64,000 nucleotides of DNA from an uncultured bacterium (GTDB lineage: Bacteria; Verrucomicrobiota; Kiritimatiellia; CAIKKV01; CAITUY01), in NCBI GenBank assembly GCA_903895695.1, contig CAITUY010000095.1, positions 34,438 to 98,437 on the forward strand, in the 5' to 3' direction. Both the position numbers and the translations under genes were made by a program. The notes beneath the pieces were generated by a model. The model was not told the origin of the DNA. It was given only the letters and a program-made list of their open reading frames with translations, and made no database searches. Shown piece by piece: positions 25,648 to 33,377 of the stretch; position 1 is the first letter of the stretch, and every line of letters starts with the position of its first letter.

Positions 25648-26648
25648 CTTGGCTTGCCGTGATGACTGTTCTTTGGCGCGAGGCTCAACAGACCGCCCAA
25701 GTCGGCCAGCCGGTGTTCCCAAACCCAATCGATGCCTTCCGCGGCCTCAGATCCCAAGTCTTCTGGCCCGAAGTACCCACACAATACCAAGACAAGCCGC
25801 AGGTCCCTACCGTAGCACATCTTAAGTTGAGTAAACTTCTGCGCATCTTCCTTCCAGCGTTTGAAAATATTGAGGGTGGCACCTGCCGATTTGCCATCGA
25901 TAAAGACCGGCATCTCACCAGCGGCACTCCCGACAGGTTTGATGACACAGTCAATCGGGACGCTAACCGTCGCCTTTGACTTCCCGGCTGGGAGGCCCAG
26001 GCGGAACGTGTAGGTTCCGGCCGACATGGACCGGGGATCGCGGGCTTCTTCCGTGGAAATCTGGCGATATCCCTGCCTTTTCAACCATCGGCCGATCGCC
26101 GTCAACTGCCGCTTCTCCTGAGCATTTCGAATGATGGGATCAGCAGCGGCACCACAGAGGCGATCCACCACGACAGTCGCCGCGCGGTCAAGTGCCACTT
26201 CATCAGGTCGGCCCCCCTCATCCAACCAAGGAAAAAGGTCCCGATCCGCGACTTCCGCGATCACGTCACAAATTCGGGTCAAGGCTTCGGTGAGTTCGGC
26301 AGCAGGCATGCGGGAAGGCAAACGCGGTGGCTTCGCATCCTTCCCTTCCATCGATTCAATCAGGTTCTTGCCAACATACGAGAGCCCCATCAACCGGTCA
26401 CGAGCCAAGGGTGGCGCGGTGATCATTCGAAGCATCGGCAGAACGCCGGGATTTTGGCGAAGAATATCGGGCGTGATCTGGGTCAAGTCGGCCGTTTTCT
26501 CGAAGGCGGCAATGACTTCTTTCGTCCGGATCTTTCGCTGCTGCCGGTAGGTTTCGGGAGCAAAACGCAGGAACCAGTCATTGTAGAAGTCGATAGACTT
26601 CTCAACGTCAGCCTTCCAAAGATGCGGCTTATCAGAATTTAGGCCCAC
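25644..26648 (-). CDS. XamI-family type II restriction endonuclease (no adjacent methyltransferase)
   Basis: This is a 334-residue protein starting with GTG at 26648, with a GGAGGGGGAG-type ribosome site further upstream. From memory, the text (WKADVEKSIDFYNDWFLRFA, then VLPMLRMITAPPLARDRLMG and V-G-K-N-L) is that of the XamI/PF09572 restriction endonuclease family, which cuts GTCGAC or related sites. A PD-(D/E)xK-like site is visible: Asp233 in V-P-I-D-C, and I-D-G-K-S-A-G with Asp251 and Lys253. The gene looks complete, and its active residues are present. No modification methyltransferase lies beside it, which would be lethal unless the mate is elsewhere or the enzyme is inactive. Its next neighbour is the HEPN gene. 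Confidence 0.8.
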   Translation of the reverse strand: MGLNSDKPHLWKADVEKSIDFYNDWFLRFAPETYRQQRKIRTKEVIAAFEKTADLTQITPDILRQNPGVLPMLRMITAPPLARDRLMGLSYVGKNLIESMEGKDAKPPRLPSRMPAAELTEALTRICDVIAEVADRDLFPWLDEGGRPDEVALDRAATVVVDRLCGAAADPIIRNAQEKRQLTAIGRWLKRQGYRQISTEEARDPRSMSAGTYTFRLGLPAGKSKATVSVPIDCVIKPVGSAAGEMPVFIDGKSAGATLNIFKRWKEDAQKFTQLKMCYGRDLRLVLVLCGYFGPEDLGSEAAEGIDWVWEHRLADLGGLLSLAPKNSHHGKPR

Positions 26649-26769
26649 GAGTACCGATCTCCCCCTCCGAACTCGGCTGTCCAGTCTCGTTCGGGGAACA
26701 ACACACGCAGAAGGTACACCGGCCGAACTTCGGTTTCAACCCTGCTGTCCACTAATTCCGAAGGGGGTC

Positions 26770-28080
26770 TCATCCAAACCGCGGCAGCACGTCGGCATGC
26801 GCTTGCAGGCACTCCTGCAACGCCAGCCAGGCGGCGGGCTTGTCGGATGGAACGATGGTGGGATCGAGGTCGATCGCCTCGCGCAGGCGCTTATGACTGC
26901 GTTCACGCCAGGCACAAACGATCGCGTCGGTGACCCGGGCCGCGGAGACACACAGCGGCGCCACTTCAGGAGGCAGGTGCATCAGCGCGGGGACCAGCCC
27001 GTCGGCCGAACCCGTGCAGGGGGTCTCGACCACCACGCCCATCGGCAATTCGGGAATCTGCCCGCAGTTCATCAGGTTCAAGGCCGGGAACTCGGACGGA
27101 CGGCCAAATGCGATGGCGGCCGCCAGGTCGACCGGCTTCTCCCACGACGGATGCCGGACGAGTTCCGCTGCGTCCGCCCGCCCCTCGCCTACGTCGCGCA
27201 GCAGCGCCAGGCGGCGTTCGCGTTCGGCGGCGTCGCCATGCGAGGCCTCGCGGGTCCGGGGCGTGCACTCGCGCGGCGGCAAAAAGTCACGCACGTGTGA
27301 GTCGCCGGGCACCAGCAACCACCCGGTCTCACGGGCTAACTGCTCCGATAGCGGCTGGCCGAAGGAACCGCCCGAGGCCAGGCGCGATTTCAACTCCGGC
27401 CTGAGGTCCGCCCCGGTTACCCGATCCTCGAACTTGAGCAGCCAGGCAAAATGATTCGTGCCGGCTGACACCAGGGACCAGCGCCCGGCCGCCTCGCGGT
27501 AGGGATATCCGATCCAGGCTCCGTCATTGAACAGCCGCCATACGCTTTGGTATCCAACCATGCCCACCGAGCAGAAACCCACGGCCTTGATGCCGTCTTC
27601 GCACGCCGCCTGGATGAGGCGCGGCAACGGGTTGGACACGCTGAACAGCCACGCCTTCGGGCAGCACGCCTGCATATCGCGGACGATTTCGTTCATCAGC
27701 GTGAGCTGGCGCAGGGAATAACTGATGCCAGCCACGCCGCCGAACTCGGTCACCAGATGGCCGGGCACGCGGTGGTCCACGATCCGCACGTCCCGCTCGA
27801 ATCGTTCCCAGATTTGCCGCGCCGCGCAGCAGAACACGAAGTCCGCGTCCGCCAGCGCCTCGGTTCGCCGGGTGGTGGTCGTCACGCGCAACGACACGCC
27901 CTGATCGGCCGCCATCCGCCGCGCCACGCCGGCCATCAGGCCCAGCACGCGCTCATCCACATCGACGAGGGCCAATTCACAGCCGGCCCAGCGGTGCGCC
28001 ACGATCAAATCGTGCAGCACGCTCGGGCCAAACACGAAACTGCCCGCCCCGATCACGGCAATCTTGGGTGTCGTTGTCAT
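26770..28080 (-). CDS. GH4-family NAD-dependent glycosidase (alpha-galactosidase/glucuronidase group)
   Basis: This is a 436-residue protein with the N-terminal Rossmann motif G-A-G-S-F-V-F-G-P (11-19), then V-D-V-D, C-C-A-A-R-Q-I-W-E-R-F, S-N-P-L-P-R-L (about 155) and G-T-N-H-F-A-W-L. These match the glycoside hydrolase 4 family, which uses NAD and a divalent metal (Cys/His ligands) to cleave glycosides by oxidation-elimination. It has no signal peptide, so it acts inside the cell on small sugars. It is divergent from the Nramp gene. Substrate could be an alpha-galactoside, glucuronide or 6-phospho-glycoside; the sequence alone does not say. It may use oligosaccharides from the degradation locus further right. 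Confidence 0.88.
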   Translation of the reverse strand: MTTTPKIAVIGAGSFVFGPSVLHDLIVAHRWAGCELALVDVDERVLGLMAGVARRMAADQGVSLRVTTTTRRTEALADADFVFCCAARQIWERFERDVRIVDHRVPGHLVTEFGGVAGISYSLRQLTLMNEIVRDMQACCPKAWLFSVSNPLPRLIQAACEDGIKAVGFCSVGMVGYQSVWRLFNDGAWIGYPYREAAGRWSLVSAGTNHFAWLLKFEDRVTGADLRPELKSRLASGGSFGQPLSEQLARETGWLLVPGDSHVRDFLPPRECTPRTREASHGDAAERERRLALLRDVGEGRADAAELVRHPSWEKPVDLAAAIAFGRPSEFPALNLMNCGQIPELPMGVVVETPCTGSADGLVPALMHLPPEVAPLCVSAARVTDAIVCAWRERSHKRLREAIDLDPTIVPSDKPAAWLALQECLQAHADVLPRFG

Positions 28081-28188
28081 GGCTTAACCTGTTGGAAACG
28101 GACCTCACGATGCGCCGTGTGCCCGTTCGGCACAATGCCACAGTGGAAGAGACGGGGCACGTTGAAACTGAACGCGCCTCAATCGCCG

Positions 28189-28218
28189 TTGCCCGCGATC
28201 CCCGCTCCCGTGTATGCT
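28189..28218 (+). promoter_or_regulatory. Promoter ending almost at the Nramp start codon
   Basis: TTGCCC (28189-28194), an 18-bp spacer and TATGCT (28213-28218) precede the ATG at 28226, which itself has no Shine-Dalgarno match. Transcription would begin at about 28225, so the transcript could be leaderless. Motif matching only. Confidence 0.3.
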
Positions 28219-28225
28219 GGCGCGC

Positions 28226-29545
28226 ATGGCACTCACGCAAACAACGCCGCCGGCTGACCCGACCCGCACCGCGGGCGACACGGCCACTGTGGACGCGGCG
28301 CTCGATGTGCTTTCCGGGCGCAGCGGCAAGGGCCGGTTTGGCCGGCTGCTGCTGTTCATGGGGCCGGCCTTCATCGCCAGCGTCGCCTATGTCGACCCCG
28401 GCAATTTCGCGACCAACATCCAGGCGGGCGCCCAGTATGGCTACACGCTGCTGTGGGTGGTCACCGCCAGTAACCTGATGGCCATACTGATCCAGAGCCT
28501 GTCGGCCAAGCTCGGTATCGCGACCGGCAGCAACCTCGCCGAAGTATGCCGGAACGAATACCCCCGCCCCGTGGTCTGGGGCCTCTGGGCACTGATGGAG
28601 ATCGTGGCCATGGCCACGGACCTGGCCGAGTTCCTCGGCGCCGCCGTCGGCATGAACCTGCTCTTCGGCATCCCCCTGTTCGCCGCCGGGCTCGTCACCG
28701 CCGTCGTCACCTTCGTGGTACTCGGCCTGGAACGATACGGCTTCCGCCCGCTCGAGACGCTCATCACCGCCCTGGTGGGGGCGATCGCCGCCTGCTACGC
28801 GGTCGAAACGCTCATGGATCGGCCGGACTGGGCCGCTGTGCTGGGCGGCTCCGTGACGCCGCGCCTGCCCGACCGCCAGAGCGTCGTGCTGGCCGCCGGC
28901 ATTCTCGGCGCCACGGTCATGCCCCACGTCATCTTCCTGCACTCTTCGCTCATGCAGGGCCGCATCGTCGTGCGCGACCCGGTGCTGATGCGCAAACTGT
29001 TCCGTTTCGAAACCATCGACGTCATGGTGGCCATGGGGTTGGCCGGCCTGATCAACGGCGCCATGCTGATCATGGCGGCCTCGACATTCCATCGCGGCGG
29101 CCTGCAGACGGTCGGCACGCTCGAGGAAGCGCACCGGACGCTGCAGCCGCTGTTGGGCCGGACGGCAGGCTGGGTCTTTGCCCTCTCCCTGCTGCTCGCC
29201 GGCCTGTCCTCGGCCACGGTTGGCACCATGGCCGGCCAGGTCATCATGCAAGGCTTCCTGCGCCGGCATGTCCCGGTCTGGCTGCGCCGCCTGGTGACCA
29301 TGATCCCGTCGCTGGTGGTGATCGCCGTCGGATTCGACCCGACCCGCACGCTCGTCTTCAGCCAGGTGCTGCTCAGCTTCGGTCTGCCGTTTGCCGTAAT
29401 CCCGCTGGTCATGTTCACGCGCCGCCCGGACCTGATGGGCCCGCTCGTAAACCACCGCGCCACAACCGTCCTGGCCTTCGTGGTGGCCGGGCTCATCACG
29501 CTGCTGAACGCTTACCTCATCATCCAGATGCTGACAGGAGGCTGA
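28226..29545 (+). CDS. mntH: Nramp-family Mn2+/Fe2+ transporter
   Basis: This is a 439-residue, eleven-helix proton-coupled divalent metal importer. The diagnostic metal-site motifs are present: D-P-G-N (57-60) in helix 1 and M-P-H (232-234) in helix 6. A polar, Thr/Asp-rich tail of about 40 residues precedes the first helix. The ATG at 28226 is chosen over 28214; neither has a ribosome site. The next gene (universal stress protein) starts 4 bp after the stop, and a ClC channel follows, so it heads an ion-homeostasis operon. Manganese import is the common role, but iron or cadmium cannot be ruled out. mntH is used as a family name. Confidence 0.92.
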   Translation: MALTQTTPPADPTRTAGDTATVDAALDVLSGRSGKGRFGRLLLFMGPAFIASVAYVDPGNFATNIQAGAQYGYTLLWVVTASNLMAILIQSLSAKLGIATGSNLAEVCRNEYPRPVVWGLWALMEIVAMATDLAEFLGAAVGMNLLFGIPLFAAGLVTAVVTFVVLGLERYGFRPLETLITALVGAIAACYAVETLMDRPDWAAVLGGSVTPRLPDRQSVVLAAGILGATVMPHVIFLHSSLMQGRIVVRDPVLMRKLFRFETIDVMVAMGLAGLINGAMLIMAASTFHRGGLQTVGTLEEAHRTLQPLLGRTAGWVFALSLLLAGLSSATVGTMAGQVIMQGFLRRHVPVWLRRLVTMIPSLVVIAVGFDPTRTLVFSQVLLSFGLPFAVIPLVMFTRRPDLMGPLVNHRATTVLAFVVAGLITLLNAYLIIQMLTGG

Positions 29546-29549
29546 CGAC

Positions 29550-30458
29550 ATGTTCGCGCATATCTTGATCCCCTTGGACGGGTCCGCGGCCGGCGAAGCG
29601 GCCGTGGGCGTCGGCGTATTTCTGGCCGAGCGCAGCGGCGGCCGCGTGACGCTGCTGCACCTGGTCGAAGCCGCGCCGCCCGCCGCCATCCACGGCGAAC
29701 GCCATTTGCGGACCGCCTCCGAAGCCGAGATCTATCTGCGCGACGTCGCGGCCCGCCTCGTGCCCGCAACGATCCGCGCGACGTGCCACGTACATGCCCC
29801 GCAGGTGCACGACGTGGCCGACGGCATCGCCCAGCACATGCTGGAACTGGCGCCGGACCTGATCGTCATGTCCGTCCACGGCTCGCACGGCCTCCGGCGG
29901 TTTCTGTTCGGCGACATGGCCCAGCAGGTGGCGGCCCGCAGCCTGGCGCCGGTGATCCTCGTGCGCGAGCCGCCCCGGGACAGCGCATTCACCGGCTGGA
30001 AATGCGTGCTGATCCCGCACAACCGCGACTCCGCCCACGAAGACGCGCTTCCCGCGGGCTTTGAGATTGCACGCCTCTGCCGGGCCCGCACACACGTCGT
30101 GATGGCCGTCGAAACGCCCCGCTCGGTGATCGGCGACGGCGGGGCGGCCACGCTGCTGCCTTCTGCCACGCGCGCCGTACTGGAGCTGACCGGACTGGAA
30201 GCCGAGCGCCATTTGAAGGAACACTGCGCCGAACTGCAGGTCGCCGACCTGACGGTGACCACGGAGATCTGCCGCGGCGCCGTCGTGCCGTGCATCCGCA
30301 AGGCCGCCGCCCGCGTCGCGGCCGACCTGATCGTCCTCGGCACGCATGGCCACGCGGGCACCGAAGCGTTCTGGGAAGGCAGCGTGGCCGCGCGCATTTG
30401 CGCCGGCTCAGACGTCTCCGTCATGCTCGTCCCCGCCGCCCATGGACCCGAGACGTGA
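29550..30458 (+). CDS. Tandem universal stress protein (two UspA domains)
   Basis: This is a 302-residue cytoplasmic protein with two UspA-like alpha/beta domains: 1-147 (starting M-F-A-H-I-L-I-P-L-D-G-S) and about 150-302 (starting K-C-V-L-I-P-H-N-R-D-S). Domain 1 has the ATP-site remnant S-V-H-G-S-H-G-L-R-R-F-L-F-G-D-M-A-Q, domain 2 has G-T-H-G-H-A-G-T-E-A-F-W-E-G-S-V. These G-x2-G-x9-G patterns fit ATP binding. Such tandem proteins are often encoded next to ion transporters and regulate them. Here it sits 4 bp after the Nramp gene and 7 bp before the ClC gene, so a role in controlling those proteins is likely. Confidence 0.9.
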   Translation: MFAHILIPLDGSAAGEAAVGVGVFLAERSGGRVTLLHLVEAAPPAAIHGERHLRTASEAEIYLRDVAARLVPATIRATCHVHAPQVHDVADGIAQHMLELAPDLIVMSVHGSHGLRRFLFGDMAQQVAARSLAPVILVREPPRDSAFTGWKCVLIPHNRDSAHEDALPAGFEIARLCRARTHVVMAVETPRSVIGDGGAATLLPSATRAVLELTGLEAERHLKEHCAELQVADLTVTTEICRGAVVPCIRKAAARVAADLIVLGTHGHAGTEAFWEGSVAARICAGSDVSVMLVPAAHGPET

Positions 30459-30465
30459 GGGCACC

Positions 30466-32232
30466 ATGAACAAACCGCGGTTAATGAGGCTGATACGCTG
30501 GCGCGTCTGGCTGGGGGGCGCGATTCGTCCCACCGAAACGCAGGTCACGCTGTTCTGGGCGGGCGTCGTCGGGCTGTTCGGCGGCTTGTCGTCTTACGGC
30601 TTCCGCGTCTGCATCCGGGGATTCCAGTGGCTGATGACGCACCAAGGCGGCAGCCTCGTGCAAGCAGCCTCAAACATGGTCTGGTGGGAAAGGCTCGCGG
30701 TGCCTACGGCAGGCGGGTTCCTGGCGGGGGCGGTGCTGTTCCTGGGGATGCGGATAACGCGCGGAGAGCACTCCACCGACTACATGGAAGCCATCGCCTT
30801 GCGAGATGGCATCATTCGGACGCGGTCAAGCCTGGTGAAGAGCGTTTCGTCGCTGCTGACGATCTCTTCCGGCGGTTCAATCGGGCGCGAGGGATCGATG
30901 GTGCAGTTGGGCGCCTGGCTCGCCTCGTTCGTCGGCCGGCGGGTCCGCCTTCCGACGCCGCGGCTGCGCTTGCTGGTGGCCTGCGGCGCAGCCGCCGGCA
31001 TTGCCGCCGCCTACAATGCCCCGATCGCCGGCGCACTCTTCGTGGCCGAGATCATCCTCGGCTCGATCTCCATGGAAAGCTTCGGGCCTCTGATCTTTGC
31101 CTCGGTCGTCTCCACGCTGACCGTGCGGAAACTGTGGACGGGCAGCCCGCTTTTTGCCGTCCCGTCGTTCCAACTGGTGTCAGCCTGGGAACTGATCCCT
31201 TGCCTCGTGTTGGGCCTTGTGGCGGGCCTTGTGGCGCCGGGGTTTCTACGGCTCCTGCGGAGAAGCGAGGACCTGTTCGCCCGGTCACGGCTGCCGGTCT
31301 ACTGGCGACTGGCGGTCGGCGGCCTGATCGTGGGGGGACTGTCGGTGTACGTCCCGCAGGTGTGGGGCAACGGCTATAGCGTGATCGATTCCATCCTGCA
31401 CAACCCCTGGCCCTGGGGCCTGGTGCTGGCCGTCCTGGGCTGCAAGATCGTCAGCACGGCAGCCACGTTCGGGTCGGGCGCGACCGGCGGCGTGTTCACG
31501 CCGACTCTCTTTGTCGGCGCCGCGCTCGGCTGTCTCTACGGCCAGGGCCTGCATGCGCTCGCGCCGGCGACAACCGCGCCCCCGAGCGCTTACGCGCTGG
31601 TGGGCATGGGCTGCTTGCTGGCCGCCACCACCCACGCGCCCCTGATGGCCATCTTGATGCTGTTTGAGATGACGCTCGACTACGACATTATCCTGCCGCT
31701 GATGCTGGCGTGCGTGGCCGCCTTCTACGTGGCGCGCCGCATTGAGCCCGAATCCATCTACGCCCACTCGCTGCGGCGGAAGGACGCGGCCACGCCGCTT
31801 TCGGCGCTGTCGGAAATCCGGGTACGCAGCCTGATGAAGCCCGCCCCGCCGACCGTACGCGAGCAGGCGTCTTTTGCGGAAATCGCCCAATATTTCCTGA
31901 CCACCAGCCGGAACACGCTCTATGTCGTCGGCCCCGGCAACGAGTTCCGCGGCGCCATCGAACTCCACCTCATCAAGGCGTACCTGACCTCGGAGTCGCT
32001 CGCCACCGTGCTGACCGCATCTGACTTGATGCGGACCGAATTCCCGTGGATAACCGAAGACGCTTTGCTGGGCGAAACGCTGGGCCGTTTCGCCAACCTG
32101 GCCGCCGAGCGCCTGCCGGTAGTCAACAATGCGGGCGAACGCAGGCTGGTCGGCACTCTCGCCAAGACCGACGTGATCCTGACGCTGGCCCATGGCGGCC
32201 CGCCACCCGACTCTCTGCCGTCCGCGACGTGA
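30466..32232 (+). CDS. ClC-family chloride channel/antiporter with CBS domains
   Basis: This is a 588-residue protein. About eleven membrane helices (22-440) carry the ClC filter motifs: G-S-I-G-R-E-G-S with gating Glu142, and G-S-G-A-T-G-G-V-F-T-P. From about residue 452 two CBS motifs (starting I-R-V-R-S-L-M-K-P-A and L-T-A-S-D-L-M-R-T-E-F-P-W) form a regulatory pair that often binds nucleotides. It moves chloride, perhaps with protons, as charge balance for the metal importer upstream (inference). ATG 30466 has GTGAGGG in front. The open frame starting at 30346 is only an overlap. Confidence 0.93.
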   Translation: MNKPRLMRLIRWRVWLGGAIRPTETQVTLFWAGVVGLFGGLSSYGFRVCIRGFQWLMTHQGGSLVQAASNMVWWERLAVPTAGGFLAGAVLFLGMRITRGEHSTDYMEAIALRDGIIRTRSSLVKSVSSLLTISSGGSIGREGSMVQLGAWLASFVGRRVRLPTPRLRLLVACGAAAGIAAAYNAPIAGALFVAEIILGSISMESFGPLIFASVVSTLTVRKLWTGSPLFAVPSFQLVSAWELIPCLVLGLVAGLVAPGFLRLLRRSEDLFARSRLPVYWRLAVGGLIVGGLSVYVPQVWGNGYSVIDSILHNPWPWGLVLAVLGCKIVSTAATFGSGATGGVFTPTLFVGAALGCLYGQGLHALAPATTAPPSAYALVGMGCLLAATTHAPLMAILMLFEMTLDYDIILPLMLACVAAFYVARRIEPESIYAHSLRRKDAATPLSALSEIRVRSLMKPAPPTVREQASFAEIAQYFLTTSRNTLYVVGPGNEFRGAIELHLIKAYLTSESLATVLTASDLMRTEFPWITEDALLGETLGRFANLAAERLPVVNNAGERRLVGTLAKTDVILTLAHGGPPPDSLPSAT

Positions 32233-32270
32233 CGCGCTCGCTGACGATGGACGGGCAACTGGTTTTCGGT

Positions 32271-32299
32271 TCTTCAAGCGCCATTCGATACGCTATACT
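32271..32299 (+). promoter_or_regulatory. Possible promoter of the TauE/SafE half-gene
   Basis: A good -10 (TATACT, 32294-32299) lies 28 bp before the ATG at 32328, with AAGGAG (32314-32319) between. The -35 (around TCTTCA, 32271-32276) is weak. It suggests the last gene has its own promoter in addition to readthrough from the ClC gene. Confidence 0.35.
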
Positions 32300-32327
32300 G
32301 GCTCCTTTTGCACAAGGAGACGCGCGC

Positions 32328-32753
32328 ATGTTTGGAAGCACGATCACGATCACGCTGGCGACGCTGGCACTGGGATTGACGACAGGGTTGCTGAGCGGCA
32401 CGCTCGGTATCGGGGGCGGGATCGTGGTCGTACCGACGTTGGTACTCCTCTTCAGCATGAGCCAAAAAGGCGCGCAGGCCGTTTCGCTCGCGCTTATGGT
32501 GCCCATGGCCCTGCTCGGCGCATTCCAATACTGGCGGTTCGGCCACCTTCAACTTTCGGGCGGGCGCCTGATCCTCCTCATCTCTGGCGCGCTGGCTGGC
32601 GTGCTGCTCGGCACCGTACTCGCGGACCGCCTGCCCGCCGTCGTCCTGCGCCGATGCTTTGCCGTACTCATCATGCTCGTGGCCATTCGCATGCTCTGGC
32701 CGGACTCGAAGCCAGCCGCCGCGAAGGCCGCCGCCGTAGCCAAGACCCCCTAG
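32328..32753 (+). CDS. TauE/SafE-type half-size membrane transporter
   Basis: This is a 141-residue protein with four hydrophobic helices, carrying the G-T-L-G-I-G-G-G-I-V-V-V-P motif of the sulfite exporter TauE/SafE (DUF81) family. Full members have two such repeats (about 250 residues); this has one, and probably dimerises. Reported substrates of the family are sulfite, sulfonates or organic sulfur; the substrate here cannot be assigned. It starts at ATG 32328 with a strong AAGGAG, follows the ClC gene by 95 bp, and is followed by a stem-loop at 32779-32815. Confidence 0.88.
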   Translation: MFGSTITITLATLALGLTTGLLSGTLGIGGGIVVVPTLVLLFSMSQKGAQAVSLALMVPMALLGAFQYWRFGHLQLSGGRLILLISGALAGVLLGTVLADRLPAVVLRRCFAVLIMLVAIRMLWPDSKPAAAKAAAVAKTP

Positions 32754-32778
32754 CCGTCTATCGGACCTAAACCCGACA

Positions 32779-32815
32779 GGTTGCCAGCGCCTTTCCGCTT
32801 CGGGCGCGGGCAACC
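32779..32815 (+). terminator. Stem-loop after the TauE/SafE gene
   Basis: GGTTGCC (32779-32785) pairs with GGCAACC (32809-32815), and the inner GCGCC (32787-32791) pairs with GGCGC (32803-32807). This gives a long hairpin 26 bp after the stop codon. There is no T-run, so a weak terminator or an RNA-stability hairpin is as likely. Confidence 0.3.
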
Positions 32816-32827
32816 ACGAGAACGCAT

Positions 32828-32856
32828 TTGACGCGGGTCGTCGCCAGTGATCTAAT
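32828..32856 (+). promoter_or_regulatory. Strong sigma-70-type promoter of the broken regulator gene
   Basis: TTGACG (32828-32833), a 17-bp spacer and TCTAAT (32851-32856) form the best promoter match seen in the window. Transcription would begin at about 32863, and GGAGCGG (32872-32878) with ATG 32888 then follow. This is why I place the start of the regulator at 32888 and not at 32937. Confidence 0.6.
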
Positions 32857-32887
32857 GAGTAGAACGTTCCTGGAGCGGACCTGCCAT

Positions 32888-33306
32888 ATGGTAAGAGCAC
32901 GGGGGGGACAAGTGCGACAACATCCACGAGGGGTTGATGAAACTGATCCGTCAGGAGTTCCTCAGCCACAGCGTGGCGGGTACGTGCCTTCCTTCCATCC
33001 GTAAGTTGGCCGAGCACTACGGCGTGAGCGCGCCGACTGTGCGGACGGCGCTCCTGGCCCTGCAGCAGGAGGGGTGGGTAGAACTGTGGCACGGCCGTCA
33101 TACCTTCGCCACAGGAGGCGCGGCACGCCGCCGCGTAGGCCTGTTCACGGAGGCCGACATCACGCCCCCCCCTCACCTCGGCCTACGGGTTGCGTCTGCT
33201 CCATGCACTCAGACAGTTCTGCATCGCGCAGGGCTTCGAGACGGCGGTCTATAGCGGCGAAGCGGCCCCGGATGAACTGTTTTCACCCATGAAAAGACGG
33301 AAGTAG
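32888..33306 (+). pseudogene. GntR-type transcriptional regulator, frameshifted and truncated
   Basis: The readable part (MKLIRQEFLSHSVAGTCLPS, then IRKLAEHYGVSAPTVRTALL and Q-Q-E-G-W-V-E) is a GntR-type winged helix-turn-helix DNA-binding domain, followed by V-G-L-F-T-E-A-D-I-T, the start of a periplasmic-binding-like sensor. Two homopolymers break the frame: G7 (32901-32907) near the start codon at 32888, and C8 (33165-33172). Taking one base out of each joins ATG 32888 to the helix-turn-helix and then to a C-terminal stretch (TSAYGLRLLHALRQFCIAQG, stop 33304-33306). Even so the sensor domain would be cut to about 40 residues. It lies at the head of the polysaccharide locus and was probably its regulator. 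Confidence 0.65.
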
Positions 33307-33377
33307 TCAGGACCACAATGACAATCCGCTAGCGGCTACGCCTGACGGCCCGATGGTCAACTGGACAGGAGCATACG

